Of a stretch of DNA of 64,000 bases, positions 40,674 through 49,443 are shown in pieces. A program made the position numbers and the translations under genes. The notes beneath the pieces were generated by a model. That model was not told the DNA's origin, made no database searches, and worked only from the letters and a program-made list of their open reading frames with translations. Position 1 is the first letter of the stretch, and every line of letters starts with the position of its first letter. Origin of the DNA: Ruoffia tabacinasalis (GTDB taxonomy: Bacteria > Bacillota > Bacilli > Lactobacillales > Aerococcaceae); contig NZ_JBHSHQ010000027.1 in NCBI RefSeq assembly GCF_042652985.1, positions 69,156 through 133,155 on the forward strand, written 5' to 3'.

Positions 40674-41392
40674 TATTCCTCACCAGGTGCTTCGTATTTA
40701 TAACCGACTCCCCAGACTGTTTGAATAATTTGTGGACCCACTTGTTCAATTTTTTGACGTAATTTCTTAATATGTGCATCAACGGTACGTTCATCGCCGA
40801 AGAATGGGTCTTCCCAAAGACTTGTTAATAAATCTTCACGGCTAAATACTCGTTTAGGATGCTCTGTAAATGCGACAAGTAAGTCAAATTCTTTCGGTGT
40901 AAGATTCTCAATAGGATTGTCTTTGTAATAAGCTTCGCGTGTTGATGTATTGATATGGATAATTTCTGTTTCAACATCAAATTCTGAAGCTGTCTCAACT
41001 TCCGCTTCTTGAGTCGGTGTTACTTGAGCTCGACGGTGTAATGCTTTCATACGAGCAAGTAATGTAATCGGGCTGAAGGGTTTTGTTACATAATCATCTG
41101 CCCCAATTTCAAGCCCAATCACTTGATCACTTTCTGAATCTCTTGCTGTTAACATTATAATCGGTGTTTCCTTAGATATTTTTCGAATGTTGTGGCAGAT
41201 TTGCATGCCATCCATTGAAGGGAGATTTAAGTCTAATATCACGATATCCCACTTCGTTGGATTGATTTTATACGCTTCGTAGCCTTCTGCCCCGTCCTGA
41301 TGAAAGGTTGCTTCATAGCCTTCATTCTCAAAAAACATCGACATCATTTCGCTCACTGATTCATTATCTTCTATCATTAAAACGTTCATCAT
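40673..41392 (-). CDS. OmpR-family response regulator
   Basis: 239 aa: receiver domain with EDNES, phospho-acceptor Asp54 in WDIVILDLNLPSMDG, KPFSPITLLARM, then a linker rich in Glu/Thr and a winged helix (about 145-235) with NLTPKEFDLL and ERTVDAHIKKLRQKI. ATG 41392 follows AAAGGAGG at 9 nt, so the extra N-terminal residues of the longer frame from 41488 are not used. It heads a regulator-kinase-membrane protein-oxidoreductase-small protein run. Confidence 0.94.
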   Translation of the reverse strand: MMNVLMIEDNESVSEMMSMFFENEGYEATFHQDGAEGYEAYKINPTKWDIVILDLNLPSMDGMQICHNIRKISKETPIIMLTARDSESDQVIGLEIGADDYVTKPFSPITLLARMKALHRRAQVTPTQEAEVETASEFDVETEIIHINTSTREAYYKDNPIENLTPKEFDLLVAFTEHPKRVFSREDLLTSLWEDPFFGDERTVDAHIKKLRQKIEQVGPQIIQTVWGVGYKYEAPGEE

Positions 41393-41525
41393 TGTTTCCT
41401 GCCTCCTTTTGCACAGTCCTTGTGCCTTGTAGTCATTATTATACATGAATTTGATGATTTTAAGCAATTTGAATCCATTATCCCCCATCTCTTCATAATA
41501 TTCACAATTTCGTCATATTTGCACG

Positions 41526-41626
41526 CAAAAAAATGCTCAATATAATCTACCTTCGTATTTACCTACGTCACTTTTTTGGGAGGTTGGAATATACGTAAAT
41601 AAAAAGGTATCGATTATATTAAGCAT
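41526..41626 (-). terminator. very long imperfect hairpin downstream of ssb
   Basis: ATGCTCAATATAATC (41533-41547) pairs 14 of 15 with GATTATATTAAGCAT (41612-41626); next, TACCTTCGTATTTAC (41548-41562) pairs 13 of 15 with GTAAATAAAAAGGTA (41595-41609), with a 2-nt bulge. On the minus strand it runs into seven T, so it can end the ssb transcript. The size (94 bp) is unusual and could mark a decayed palindromic element. The remaining parts of the 323-bp gap between the regulator gene and ssb show nothing definable. Confidence 0.65.
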
Positions 41627-41715
41627 CTTTAGAGGTTTATAAATTAGGCTTTGGTACTTTTGAATAATATACTTTACTGGGGTTTATGAATGAAAATACA
41701 GAATTACATTTTTTA

Positions 41716-42138
41716 TTAGTTCATCACAGCGCGAATGCTTTCTTCATCAATTTGTATATCCGCACTTTGAGTTTGCTCAACTTGATTATTGTCGGTTTGC
41801 TTTTGTTTTGAGTCGTCTGAATCCCGTGATTGCAATAAAGTTAGTTCTTCAACAAGACATTCAATAACGTAACGGTCATTATTATCGCTGTCTGTGTATT
41901 TGCGACTTTGCATCTTACCAGTGATGGCAATTTGTTGCCCTTTGGCTGTATAGTTATGCAACAAATCAGCAAGATGGTTCCAAGCGACAAATGGAATAAA
42001 ATCAGCTCGGCGTTCACCGTTTGCATCTTTTTGGTAATGATTGATCGCAATAACATTATTAACAACACGACCATTTTGACCAACTTTATTACGTTTAACA
42101 TCTCGTACAATTCTTCCAACATACATTGCTTTATTCAA
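41716..42138 (-). CDS. short single-stranded DNA-binding protein without the usual acidic tip
   Basis: 140 aa: an OB fold (KAMYVGRIVRDVKRNK, FIPFVAWNHLADLLHNYTAKGQQIAITGKMQSRKYTD, YVIECLVEELTLLQ) and a 35-residue Gln/Asp tail. The tail ends DEESIRAVMN and lacks the DDDLPF-like tip by which Ssb recruits repair and replication partners. The likely start is TTG 42138, 7 nt after AAAGGGGTG; ATG 42126 is the alternative. The Shine-Dalgarno is within a hairpin and the upstream gap has three phased repeats, so expression seems specially controlled. Similar short paralogues (SsbB/YwpH) act in competence; that role here is inference. Confidence 0.87.
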   Translation of the reverse strand: MNKAMYVGRIVRDVKRNKVGQNGRVVNNVIAINHYQKDANGERRADFIPFVAWNHLADLLHNYTAKGQQIAITGKMQSRKYTDSDNNDRYVIECLVEELTLLQSRDSDDSKQKQTDNNQVEQTQSADIQIDEESIRAVMN

Positions 42139-42193
42139 AAAAATCACCCCTTTCTTTTTGGTCTATATATATATACGTAAAAAAGGGGCGATT
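42135..42193 (-). terminator. terminator-like hairpin containing the ssb ribosome-binding site
   Basis: In minus-strand RNA, AAUCGCCCCUUUUUU (42193-42179) pairs over 15 positions with AAGAAAGGGGUGAUU (42156-42142), two of the pairs being G-U, so the fold is better as RNA than as DNA on the other strand. Seven U follow directly. The 3' arm holds the ssb Shine-Dalgarno AAAGGGGUGA. It can act as a terminator for whiA, an attenuator for ssb, or an RBS lock. Confidence 0.7.
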
Positions 42194-42212
42194 CCATTAT
42201 TTTATTTTCAAA

Positions 42213-42240
42213 TTTACATAAACTTTACATAAAATTTACA
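42213..42240 (-). promoter_or_regulatory. three TGTAAA repeats at 11-bp spacing upstream of ssb
   Basis: On the minus strand TGTAAA-N5-TGTAAA-N5-TGTAAA, all three perfect, one DNA turn apart, directly after the whiA stop. Pairs of such hexamers fit WalR (TGTWAH-N5-TGTWAH) and, read on the plus strand as TTTACA, PhoP boxes. A triple, fully conserved array is more than either minimal site needs. Confidence 0.6.
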
Positions 42241-42241
42241 A

Positions 42242-43171
42242 TTAACCGATTTCTTCTGCCATTTTCACAATTTTTCTTAAGCGGTGATTCACACCAGATT
42301 TGGAAATTGGTCCACCAGGTATTTGCTCTCCAAGTTCTTTTAAGCTCATATCCGGGTTGCTTAATCTAAATTCTGCCATGACTTTTAATTTGTCAGGTAA
42401 AGTTGTTAAACCTTGATAATCGTCAATTAAACGAATCGCTTCAAGCTGACGTTGAGATGCATCAATCGTTTTATTCATATTCGCATTCTCACAGTTTACT
42501 AATCGATTCACTGAATTACGCATATCGCGAACGATACGAATATCTTCGAAGCGTAATACAGCACTTGATGCGCCAATAATCGCTAAGAAATCTGAGATTT
42601 TCTCAGCTTCTTTTAGATAAGTTATATAGCCATTTCGGCGATTAATTGTTTTTGCATTTAAATCAAAATCATTCATCATTTGACAAATATCTTTATTATG
42701 TTCGTCATAACTTGAATAAATTTCCAAGTGATAATTATTTGACTCAGGGTTATTTACCGAACCGCCAGCTAAAAATGCACCACGTAAGTATGAACGTTTC
42801 TTTTGTTCATTCTCGGTAATATCACTTGTAACTTTTGTGTTCAATCCAATGCCAAGCATATCTAGAATATTTAAATCTTCTAAAATTTCTTTCACTCTAA
42901 TACGACAACGTACTATATATACATTGTTCTTCTTCAGCTTCATCTTGCGACGAACAATTAATTCACCTTCAACTTCATAATGATCTTTTAAAAGTGTATA
43001 AATTCGACGCGCGATTGCTGCATTCTCACTTTGAATATTCAAAATGAATTTTTGTTGATATATACTTACAGCACCATTCATTCGAATCAGCGCAGTAAGT
43101 TCCGCTTTTGCATGCTCACGGTGTACTTCTAATAGCGTACATTCTTTTTTTACGTCTGAAGCAAATGTCAT
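42242..43171 (-). CDS. whiA: WhiA-family DNA-binding regulator
   Basis: 309 aa: an N-terminal LAGLIDADG-like fold (residues about 15-210, with LRGAFLAGGSVNNPES) without nuclease residues, and a C-terminal helix-turn-helix (LKELGEQIPGGPISKSGVNHRLRKI). In Bacillus WhiA affects division and chromosome segregation. It is the third gene of rapZ-yvcK-whiA, conserved across Firmicutes, 26 bp after yvcK. Confidence 0.96.
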   Translation of the reverse strand: MTFASDVKKECTLLEVHREHAKAELTALIRMNGAVSIYQQKFILNIQSENAAIARRIYTLLKDHYEVEGELIVRRKMKLKKNNVYIVRCRIRVKEILEDLNILDMLGIGLNTKVTSDITENEQKKRSYLRGAFLAGGSVNNPESNNYHLEIYSSYDEHNKDICQMMNDFDLNAKTINRRNGYITYLKEAEKISDFLAIIGASSAVLRFEDIRIVRDMRNSVNRLVNCENANMNKTIDASQRQLEAIRLIDDYQGLTTLPDKLKVMAEFRLSNPDMSLKELGEQIPGGPISKSGVNHRLRKIVKMAEEIG

Positions 43172-43197
43172 CGTGCCTCACCTCTCTATCTTTATTA

Positions 43198-44217
43198 CTA
43201 TTGTGTCTTTTCTACTTTTCGGGGGGATAATTTTAAAGAATTTAACAAGTAGCCTAATTCTTCGACAACTTTCTCTGTATCATGATATGCCCCACCATGT
43301 TTCATACTTAAGAATTCGCTAGAGATGACTCGACAGTCTTCTTTACGAATGCCTTCAAAATCATGTTTAACTTGTAATAAATATTCTTCGTTTGGTTGTG
43401 TTCTAATATAATCTTCAGGGACTTCCGTTGTATTCACTAGAACTGTATCAATAAATTTATTATTCAAATGCTGATGGAGAACTTCTACATGATCCGCATC
43501 GGTAAAGTTCTCAGTCTCACCAAATTGAGTCATAATGTTACAGATGTAGACAACTTCAGCATTTGTCTTGACAATGGCTTCACCAATCTCTTTAATCATT
43601 AAGTTTGGCAAGATACTTGTGTAAAGACTTCCTGGACCTAGGATAATCATATCCGCATCCATGATGGCATCAACCACACGGGGCGAAGCTTCTAAGGCTT
43701 CTTCTCCTTCAGTTGTTGTGACTAATACTTCTTTTATCTTCTTGCGGTGAGAAGCAATGCTTGACTCTCCAACTGCAATGGTTCCATCTTCAAATAAAGC
43801 ATTCAGTACTAGTGGCTCTTGAGCTGCTGGTAATATCTGTCCCTGAATATGCATCCATTTTGATAACATGTCGATAGCATCTTGCATTGAACCATGCATT
43901 TCTTTTAAGGCAGCAATCAACAAGTTCCCGATCGCGTGACCAGCTAGAAAATCATCCGTGGATTCAAAGCGATATTGAAATAAATCAATAAACTCTGGTT
44001 CGCGTGCCGATAAGGCACTCATACAATTTCGAATATCTCCGGGAGGTACCACATTAATATAGTCTCTAATCACTCCACTACTTCCACCGTCATCAGCAAC
44101 AGTAACTATAGCAGAAATACTTGCATTCAAATGTTTTAACCCTCGAAGTATTACCGGAAGGCCAGTCCCTCCCCCGATAACCGCCACTTTATAGCGTGGA
44201 TTGGCTTTTTCGCTCAT
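43198..44217 (-). CDS. yvcK: YvcK/GlmR family factor
   Basis: 339 aa, CofD-like Rossmann fold: KVAVIGGGTGLPVILRGLKHL, VTVADDGGSSGVIRDYINVVPPGDIRNCMSAL and ADMIILGPGSLYTSILPNL. In Bacillus the protein (GlmR) binds UDP-GlcNAc and stimulates GlmS, directing carbon to the cell envelope. The start overlaps the rapZ stop by 4 bp (ATGA), so the two are coupled. Confidence 0.96.
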   Translation of the reverse strand: MSEKANPRYKVAVIGGGTGLPVILRGLKHLNASISAIVTVADDGGSSGVIRDYINVVPPGDIRNCMSALSAREPEFIDLFQYRFESTDDFLAGHAIGNLLIAALKEMHGSMQDAIDMLSKWMHIQGQILPAAQEPLVLNALFEDGTIAVGESSIASHRKKIKEVLVTTTEGEEALEASPRVVDAIMDADMIILGPGSLYTSILPNLMIKEIGEAIVKTNAEVVYICNIMTQFGETENFTDADHVEVLHQHLNNKFIDTVLVNTTEVPEDYIRTQPNEEYLLQVKHDFEGIRKEDCRVISSEFLSMKHGGAYHDTEKVVEELGYLLNSLKLSPRKVEKTQ

Positions 44218-45101
44218 GATCGATTAACCGATTCCTTGTTTTTTAATTTATCGCGGTGTGAGACATTCACCACGTAATGATCATTTTCTAATTCTTGACC
44301 CATTCTCTTAGCTAAGGCAACTGAACGGTGTTTACCACCCGTACATCCGATAGCGATTGTCACGCTTGATTTACCTTCTTTTTTATAACCAGGTAAACAG
44401 TATTTAATTAAATTCATAAATCGTGAATAAAATTCTTCTGTCTCCGGTTGCTTCATGACGTAGTCATACACTTCTGTATCAAGACCCGTTTTAGGTCTTA
44501 GTTCGTCAACATAATGTGGGTTCGGTAGAAAACGCACATCCATCACAATATCTGCATCAATGGGCACACCAAATTTAAAGCCAAATGAAACCATTTCAAT
44601 GTGGAAAGGTTGATATGTATCGGAAGCAAAGACTTCGATAATCTTCTCTCTTAATTGTCTTGGTGATAAATCTGTTGTGTTAACAATCATTTGTGAACGC
44701 GCTCGAATGTCACTTAACATCTCACGTTCTTTTTGAATTCCTGTAATGGTTCTTTCTTGTGTTGCCAAAGGATGCTTTCTGCGTGTTTCTTTATATCTAG
44801 ATACTAAGGCTTGGTCATCGGCTTCTAAGAAGACAATGCGCGTTGTAATGAATTGAGTGTTATCCATCTTGCCAATAACATTCTCTAATTCACTAAAGAA
44901 TTCGCGTGTTCGTAAGTCAATCACAAGCGCAATTCGTGTAATTTTCCCTGATTCTTTCATTAATTCCCAAAATGTAGGAAGTAAATTTGGTGGCATGTTG
45001 TCGATGCAATAATAACCTAAGTCTTCAAAACTTTGGACTGCGACAGTTTTTCCCGCCCCACTCATTCCGGTAATTATTACTAATTCTAATGTATCAGACA
45101 T
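44214..45101 (-). CDS. rapZ: RNase adapter/nucleotide-binding protein RapZ (YvcJ)
   Basis: 295 aa: Walker A VIITGMSGAGKTVAVQSFED at the N-terminus, YYCIDNMPPNLLPTF and the C-terminal VTIAIGCTGGKHRSVALAKR. In E. coli RapZ guides RNase E to the GlmZ sRNA; in Bacillus YvcJ hydrolyses GTP and affects competence. GAGGCGAGATGC precedes the ATG. The 286 bp upstream, to pgcA, is AT-rich; I see no clear terminator or operator in it. Confidence 0.95.
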   Translation of the reverse strand: MSDTLELVIITGMSGAGKTVAVQSFEDLGYYCIDNMPPNLLPTFWELMKESGKITRIALVIDLRTREFFSELENVIGKMDNTQFITTRIVFLEADDQALVSRYKETRRKHPLATQERTITGIQKEREMLSDIRARSQMIVNTTDLSPRQLREKIIEVFASDTYQPFHIEMVSFGFKFGVPIDADIVMDVRFLPNPHYVDELRPKTGLDTEVYDYVMKQPETEEFYSRFMNLIKYCLPGYKKEGKSSVTIAIGCTGGKHRSVALAKRMGQELENDHYVVNVSHRDKLKNKESVNRS

Positions 45102-45387
45102 GCATCTCGCCTCTTTCCCTTGATTTAAATATATTATATCACAATCATATTGATTTTATTATGATTATCGTTTGAATATTCTATTCGTCTAAATTTGCTT
45201 ACTTATATTATCAGTAATCGTCTAGTAAAAGCAATTCATTTTATTTCTTTAAATAAAAATCCAAACGATAATTAATCGAATACAAACTCCATTCACCGCA
45301 TCATTCTAATCGAAAGATATGCACAGATTGAAGCCAATACTCAGATTAATCATCATTTGGATACTCTTATTTATACTAATTCAATTG

Positions 45388-47106
45388 TTACTCAGTTAAT
45401 TTACGCATATCTGCTTCAATCGCTTCTGCTTTTTGATCAACTGTCTCACGATTATCACCGCGTACACCTAAGTATAATTTAATCTTAGGTTCTGTACCAC
45501 TTGGTCTGAATGCAACCCAGCTACCGTCTTCTAACGTATATTTTAATGCGTCTGATGAAGGATAGTCTAAGCCCGCTGATTTACCGTCAGCATATTGCAA
45601 TGTTCCTTCTAAATAATCTGCTGCTTTTTCGATAGATAAACCACCTAATTGAGACGGTGTATTTTTACGTACTTGGCTCATAATACTTGCCATCTTCTCT
45701 TTTCCAGATAAGCCTGGGAATGAAACTGAAATGGTCTTTTCAACAAAGTAGCCATGTTTGTCATAGATAGCTTCTAATGCGTCACCTAATGTACGACCAG
45801 CTTTTTTATGGAAAGCCGTTAACTCAGCTAGAATAACTAAGGCTTGAATGGCATCTTTATCACGCACAAATGGTTGTACTAAGTAGCCATAACTTTCTTC
45901 GAATCCCATTAAGAATGTATGTTCATTTGTTTCTTCATATTCTTTGATTTTCTCAGCAATAAATTTAAATCCAGTTAATACTTCAACCATTTCTAAACCA
46001 TAGCTTTCAATAATCGCATCGGCTAAATCAGTTGATACGATTGATTTTACTGCAACGCCATTGTCAGGTAATTCCCCTTTTTCGCGGCGGGCATTCAGAA
46101 TGTAATCTAACATGATAGATGCAATTTGGTTCCCTGAAAGTAGTTGATATGAACCGTCGGCAACACGAATCATTGCGCCTAAACGGTCAGCATCCGGGTC
46201 AGTTGCTAATAAGATATCCGCATCAACTGAACGACCTAACTCTTCTGCTTGAACGAAAGCATCTGCGGACTCTGGGTTAGGTGACTTAACTGTTGGGAAG
46301 TCTCCATCAGAATCTGCTTGTGATTTAACAACTTGAATATTATCAAAGCCGATTTGCTCTAATGCTTTTAGACCAATCATTAAACCTGTTCCGTGTAATG
46401 GTGTGAAGACGATATTGACTTCATCTTTCATTGATTGCACTAAGTCTAAATCAACTGTGACAGCCTTCATCTCTTCTAAGTAAACATTATCTACGCGTTC
46501 ACCGATAATTTCAATGGTTCCTGATCCTAGCAAGTCTGTCTTATCTCCGACAGCTACTTCAAGTGGATTATCAATTGCGCGAACATATTCTGTTAATTTA
46601 TCCGCTGCTTCTGGTGGCATTTGCCCACCATCTTCGCCGTAAACTTTGTATCCATTGTATTCGGCTGGATTATGGCTCGCAGTAATCATAATACCAGCAT
46701 ATGTATTTAAATGACGCACTGCAAATGAAAGGACAGGTGTTGGTCTTAAACTTTCATATACGTAACTCTTGATGTCATGCTTTCCTAACACCATCGCTGC
46801 TTCCATAGCAAATTCAGGTGAGAAATGACGTGAATCGTAAGCAATCGCTACCCCGCGTTTTTTAGCATCTTCCCCGGCGTCTTCGATTAACTTCGCTAAG
46901 CCTTCTGTCGCTTGGCGAACAGTATAGATATTCATGCGATTTGTACCTGGTCCTAATACTCCACGCATCCCTGCAGTACCAAAACTTAAGTTCGCTCCGA
47001 AGGCATCTTCGCTTTCTTCGCGTGATAATTGATTCAGCTCTTCGCTTAAATGTGTATCAAGTGACTCATGATTTTTCCATAGTTGATATATTTCTTCCCA
47101 AGACAT
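45388..47106 (-). CDS. pgcA: alpha-phosphoglucomutase / phosphosugar mutase
   Basis: 572 aa, alpha-D-phosphohexomutase. The catalytic Ser is in GIMITASHNPAEYNGYKVYG (near 145); the metal loop LLATDPDADRLGAM comes next; the sugar-binding GFEESYGYLV follows; the phosphate-binding FRPSGTEPKIKLYLG lies at the end. It interconverts glucose-1-P and glucose-6-P for UDP-glucose and envelope glycolipids. A TG-TATAAT extended -10 box lies 31 bp upstream (47137-47142 on the minus strand). It lies between trxB and rapZ. Confidence 0.95.
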   Translation of the reverse strand: MSWEEIYQLWKNHESLDTHLSEELNQLSREESEDAFGANLSFGTAGMRGVLGPGTNRMNIYTVRQATEGLAKLIEDAGEDAKKRGVAIAYDSRHFSPEFAMEAAMVLGKHDIKSYVYESLRPTPVLSFAVRHLNTYAGIMITASHNPAEYNGYKVYGEDGGQMPPEAADKLTEYVRAIDNPLEVAVGDKTDLLGSGTIEIIGERVDNVYLEEMKAVTVDLDLVQSMKDEVNIVFTPLHGTGLMIGLKALEQIGFDNIQVVKSQADSDGDFPTVKSPNPESADAFVQAEELGRSVDADILLATDPDADRLGAMIRVADGSYQLLSGNQIASIMLDYILNARREKGELPDNGVAVKSIVSTDLADAIIESYGLEMVEVLTGFKFIAEKIKEYEETNEHTFLMGFEESYGYLVQPFVRDKDAIQALVILAELTAFHKKAGRTLGDALEAIYDKHGYFVEKTISVSFPGLSGKEKMASIMSQVRKNTPSQLGGLSIEKAADYLEGTLQYADGKSAGLDYPSSDALKYTLEDGSWVAFRPSGTEPKIKLYLGVRGDNRETVDQKAEAIEADMRKLTE

Positions 47107-47303
47107 AATTATCCCACCTTTTCTAATGTTATTTTTATTATAACATCATTTTATAATACAACAAAGGTTAATCTGTCCTGAGTTAAAGCCTTTTCACAGT
47201 TCCCTTATTTTATTTATCGTTTTTAGTCAATATATCACTTTAATCCGCGACATCTTTTATTATCTTTATCACTTTTCTTAGTAAATATTCGATAAAATTT
47301 ACA

Positions 47304-47348
47304 TAAAAATTGACCAACTAAATTAGAGGTTAGTCTAATCCGTTGGTC
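47304..47348 (-). terminator. terminator after trxB
   Basis: On the minus strand GACCAAC/GTTGGTC (47342-47348 with 47312-47318) encloses ATTAGA/TCTAAT and runs into TTTTTATG. It lies 13 bp past the trxB stop. The next 160 bp to the pgcA promoter look featureless. Confidence 0.85.
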
Positions 47349-47360
47349 ATGCTTTATAAT

Positions 47361-48320
47361 TTAGTTTACTTGGTTAACTGGATCTTTCAAGCTTTGAACA
47401 TAGTCAAATGCGCCTTGTCCAGCAATACTTCCGTCTCCGGCAGCTGTAACAATTTGGCGTAGGTGTTTTTGACGGATATCTCCAACTGCAAATAAACCTG
47501 GAACAGTTGTTTCCATGCGCTCATTGGTAATGATCCAGCCTTCTTCATCTGTGACACCTAAATTCTCAACAATATATGAGTTTGGTATTAGACCAATGTA
47601 GACAAAGACACCATTAGTTTCAAAGTCTTCTACTTTGTTCGTTTTTACATTACGAATTGTAACTGAATTAACGCCATTTTCACCATTAATCTCTTCAACG
47701 ACACTATCCCAAATAAAGTCAACTTTAGGGTTATTAAAGGCACGGTCTTGAAGAATTTGTTGTGCTCTTAATTGATCACGGCGGTGAATGATTGTTACTT
47801 TATCAGCGAACTGCGTTAAGTAATTACCTTCTTCGACAGCTGAGTCTCCACCACCAACAACAACTAAGTTACGGTCACGGAAAAAGAAACCATCACATAC
47901 TGCACAGTATGACACACCTGAACCGCTTAAACGGTCTTCACCTGGAACACCTAACTCACGGTGATGGGCACCTGTTGCAATAACAACCGCGGGTGCGATA
48001 TAAATTTTGTCAGCGGTATGAACATATTTCGTTGTTCCTGACACTTCAATATGAGTCACATCACCGTATAAGTGCTCTGCACCAAACTCCATCGCACTAT
48101 CAAAGAATTTCCCCGCTAATTCAGGTCCACCAATTTTAGTATAGCCTGGATAGTTTTCGACATCCGCCGTATTAATTAATTCTCCACCAGGTGCACCTTT
48201 TTCAATCATAATTGTTTTTAAATTTGCACGTGATGCATATAAGGCAGCGGTCATTCCACCTGGGCCTGCTCCGATTATAATTACATCTGCTTCAACACGT
48301 TCTTTTGTTATTTCTACCAC
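47361..48320 (-). CDS. trxB: thioredoxin reductase
   Basis: FAD/NADPH enzyme that keeps thioredoxin reduced. 319 aa: FAD loop DVIIIGAGPGGMTAALYASR, redox disulfide in YCAVCDGFFF, NADPH loop VVGGGDSAVEEGNYLTQFA and the closing GLFAVGDIRQKHLRQIVTAAGDG. I take GTG 48320, 9 nt after AGGAGG, rather than GTG 48326, only 3 nt from it. gpsA lies 98 bp upstream on the same strand. Confidence 0.97.
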   Translation of the reverse strand: MVEITKERVEADVIIIGAGPGGMTAALYASRANLKTIMIEKGAPGGELINTADVENYPGYTKIGGPELAGKFFDSAMEFGAEHLYGDVTHIEVSGTTKYVHTADKIYIAPAVVIATGAHHRELGVPGEDRLSGSGVSYCAVCDGFFFRDRNLVVVGGGDSAVEEGNYLTQFADKVTIIHRRDQLRAQQILQDRAFNNPKVDFIWDSVVEEINGENGVNSVTIRNVKTNKVEDFETNGVFVYIGLIPNSYIVENLGVTDEEGWIITNERMETTVPGLFAVGDIRQKHLRQIVTAAGDGSIAGQGAFDYVQSLKDPVNQVN

Positions 48321-48417
48321 TCGCACTAACCTCCTAGGTTCGTCTGTTTAGTATTGTATATCATAGAGCTTTGATTGTTCTTAATCAATCTATTTGCTTA
48401 ATACTATTTATTATATC

Positions 48418-49443
48418 TTATTTGTCAAGCGACTCTTCTTGTTTACCTTCACGTAACATCAATGATTCAATCGCATCTTCAACAGATATTTTCTTATCTG
48501 TGTATAGAGCCAAATAAAGCATTTCCGTAATCGGCATGTCAATTCCATATTCTTTTGCTAATTCATAGGCGACTTTTACAGTTAGTATCCCTTCAACTAC
48601 CATGAACATCTTCTCGCTCACTTCTGCTCTCGAATAGCCTTTAGCAATCAAGGTTCCAGCTTGGAAGTTACGGGAATGTGGGCTTGTACAAGTTACAATT
48701 AAATCTCCTACCCCACTTAAGCCAATAAAGGTTAATGGATCTGCTCCTCGAGCAGTACCAAGTCTTGATATTTCAGCTAAACCTCTAGTAATCAAGGCTG
48801 CTTTTGCATTATCACCATAACCTAAACCAGATATAATTCCTGCGCCAACGGCAATAATATTCTTTAAAGCGCCGCCTAATTCAACGCCAATAACATCCGT
48901 ATTGGTATACACTCTGAAGTAACGATTCATAAACGCTTGTTGAACTACTTGGGCAACTTCTAGATTTTCACTGGCAGCTGTTAAAGTTGTCACATCCTGG
49001 CGAGCAACTTCTTCAGCATGACTTGGTCCTGATAAGACAACGATATCTTGATAATTATCTTTATTTAATACTTCTGTTAATACTTCGCTGATTCTTAGTT
49101 GCGTATTCATTTCCAAACCTTTCGAAGCATGCACAATCACTGGTGCTTGCGCTTGATCTTCAAGTAATGGATTTAATTCTTGTGCCATTTGTCTCATGGC
49201 ATTGGTTGGGACAACTAATATAATCATCGCTGCCTTAGAGACAGCCTCAGATAAAGACGTCGTTGCTTTAATTTTTTTCGGTAAAGATACATTGGGTAAA
49301 TACTTTTCATTTGTATGTGTTTGATTTATCTCATCGATAATCGTTTGCTTTCTACCCCAAAGAACTGTGTCATGTTTGTTCTCACTTAATACTTTGGCTA
49401 AAGCCGTTCCCCATGATCCTGAACCAATAACAGCAATCTTCAT
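48418..49443 (-). CDS. gpsA: glycerol-3-phosphate dehydrogenase [NAD(P)+]
   Basis: Makes sn-glycerol-3-phosphate from DHAP for phospholipids. 341 aa: KIAVIGSGSWGTALAKVLSE, VHASKGLEMNTQLRISEV, VLSGPSHAEEVA and the catalytic GGALKNIIAVGAGI with its Lys. The ATG shares one base with the lgt stop (TAATG). It forms the hprK-lgt-gpsA run common in Lactobacillales. Confidence 0.97.
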   Translation of the reverse strand: MKIAVIGSGSWGTALAKVLSENKHDTVLWGRKQTIIDEINQTHTNEKYLPNVSLPKKIKATTSLSEAVSKAAMIILVVPTNAMRQMAQELNPLLEDQAQAPVIVHASKGLEMNTQLRISEVLTEVLNKDNYQDIVVLSGPSHAEEVARQDVTTLTAASENLEVAQVVQQAFMNRYFRVYTNTDVIGVELGGALKNIIAVGAGIISGLGYGDNAKAALITRGLAEISRLGTARGADPLTFIGLSGVGDLIVTCTSPHSRNFQAGTLIAKGYSRAEVSEKMFMVVEGILTVKVAYELAKEYGIDMPITEMLYLALYTDKKISVEDAIESLMLREGKQEESLDK

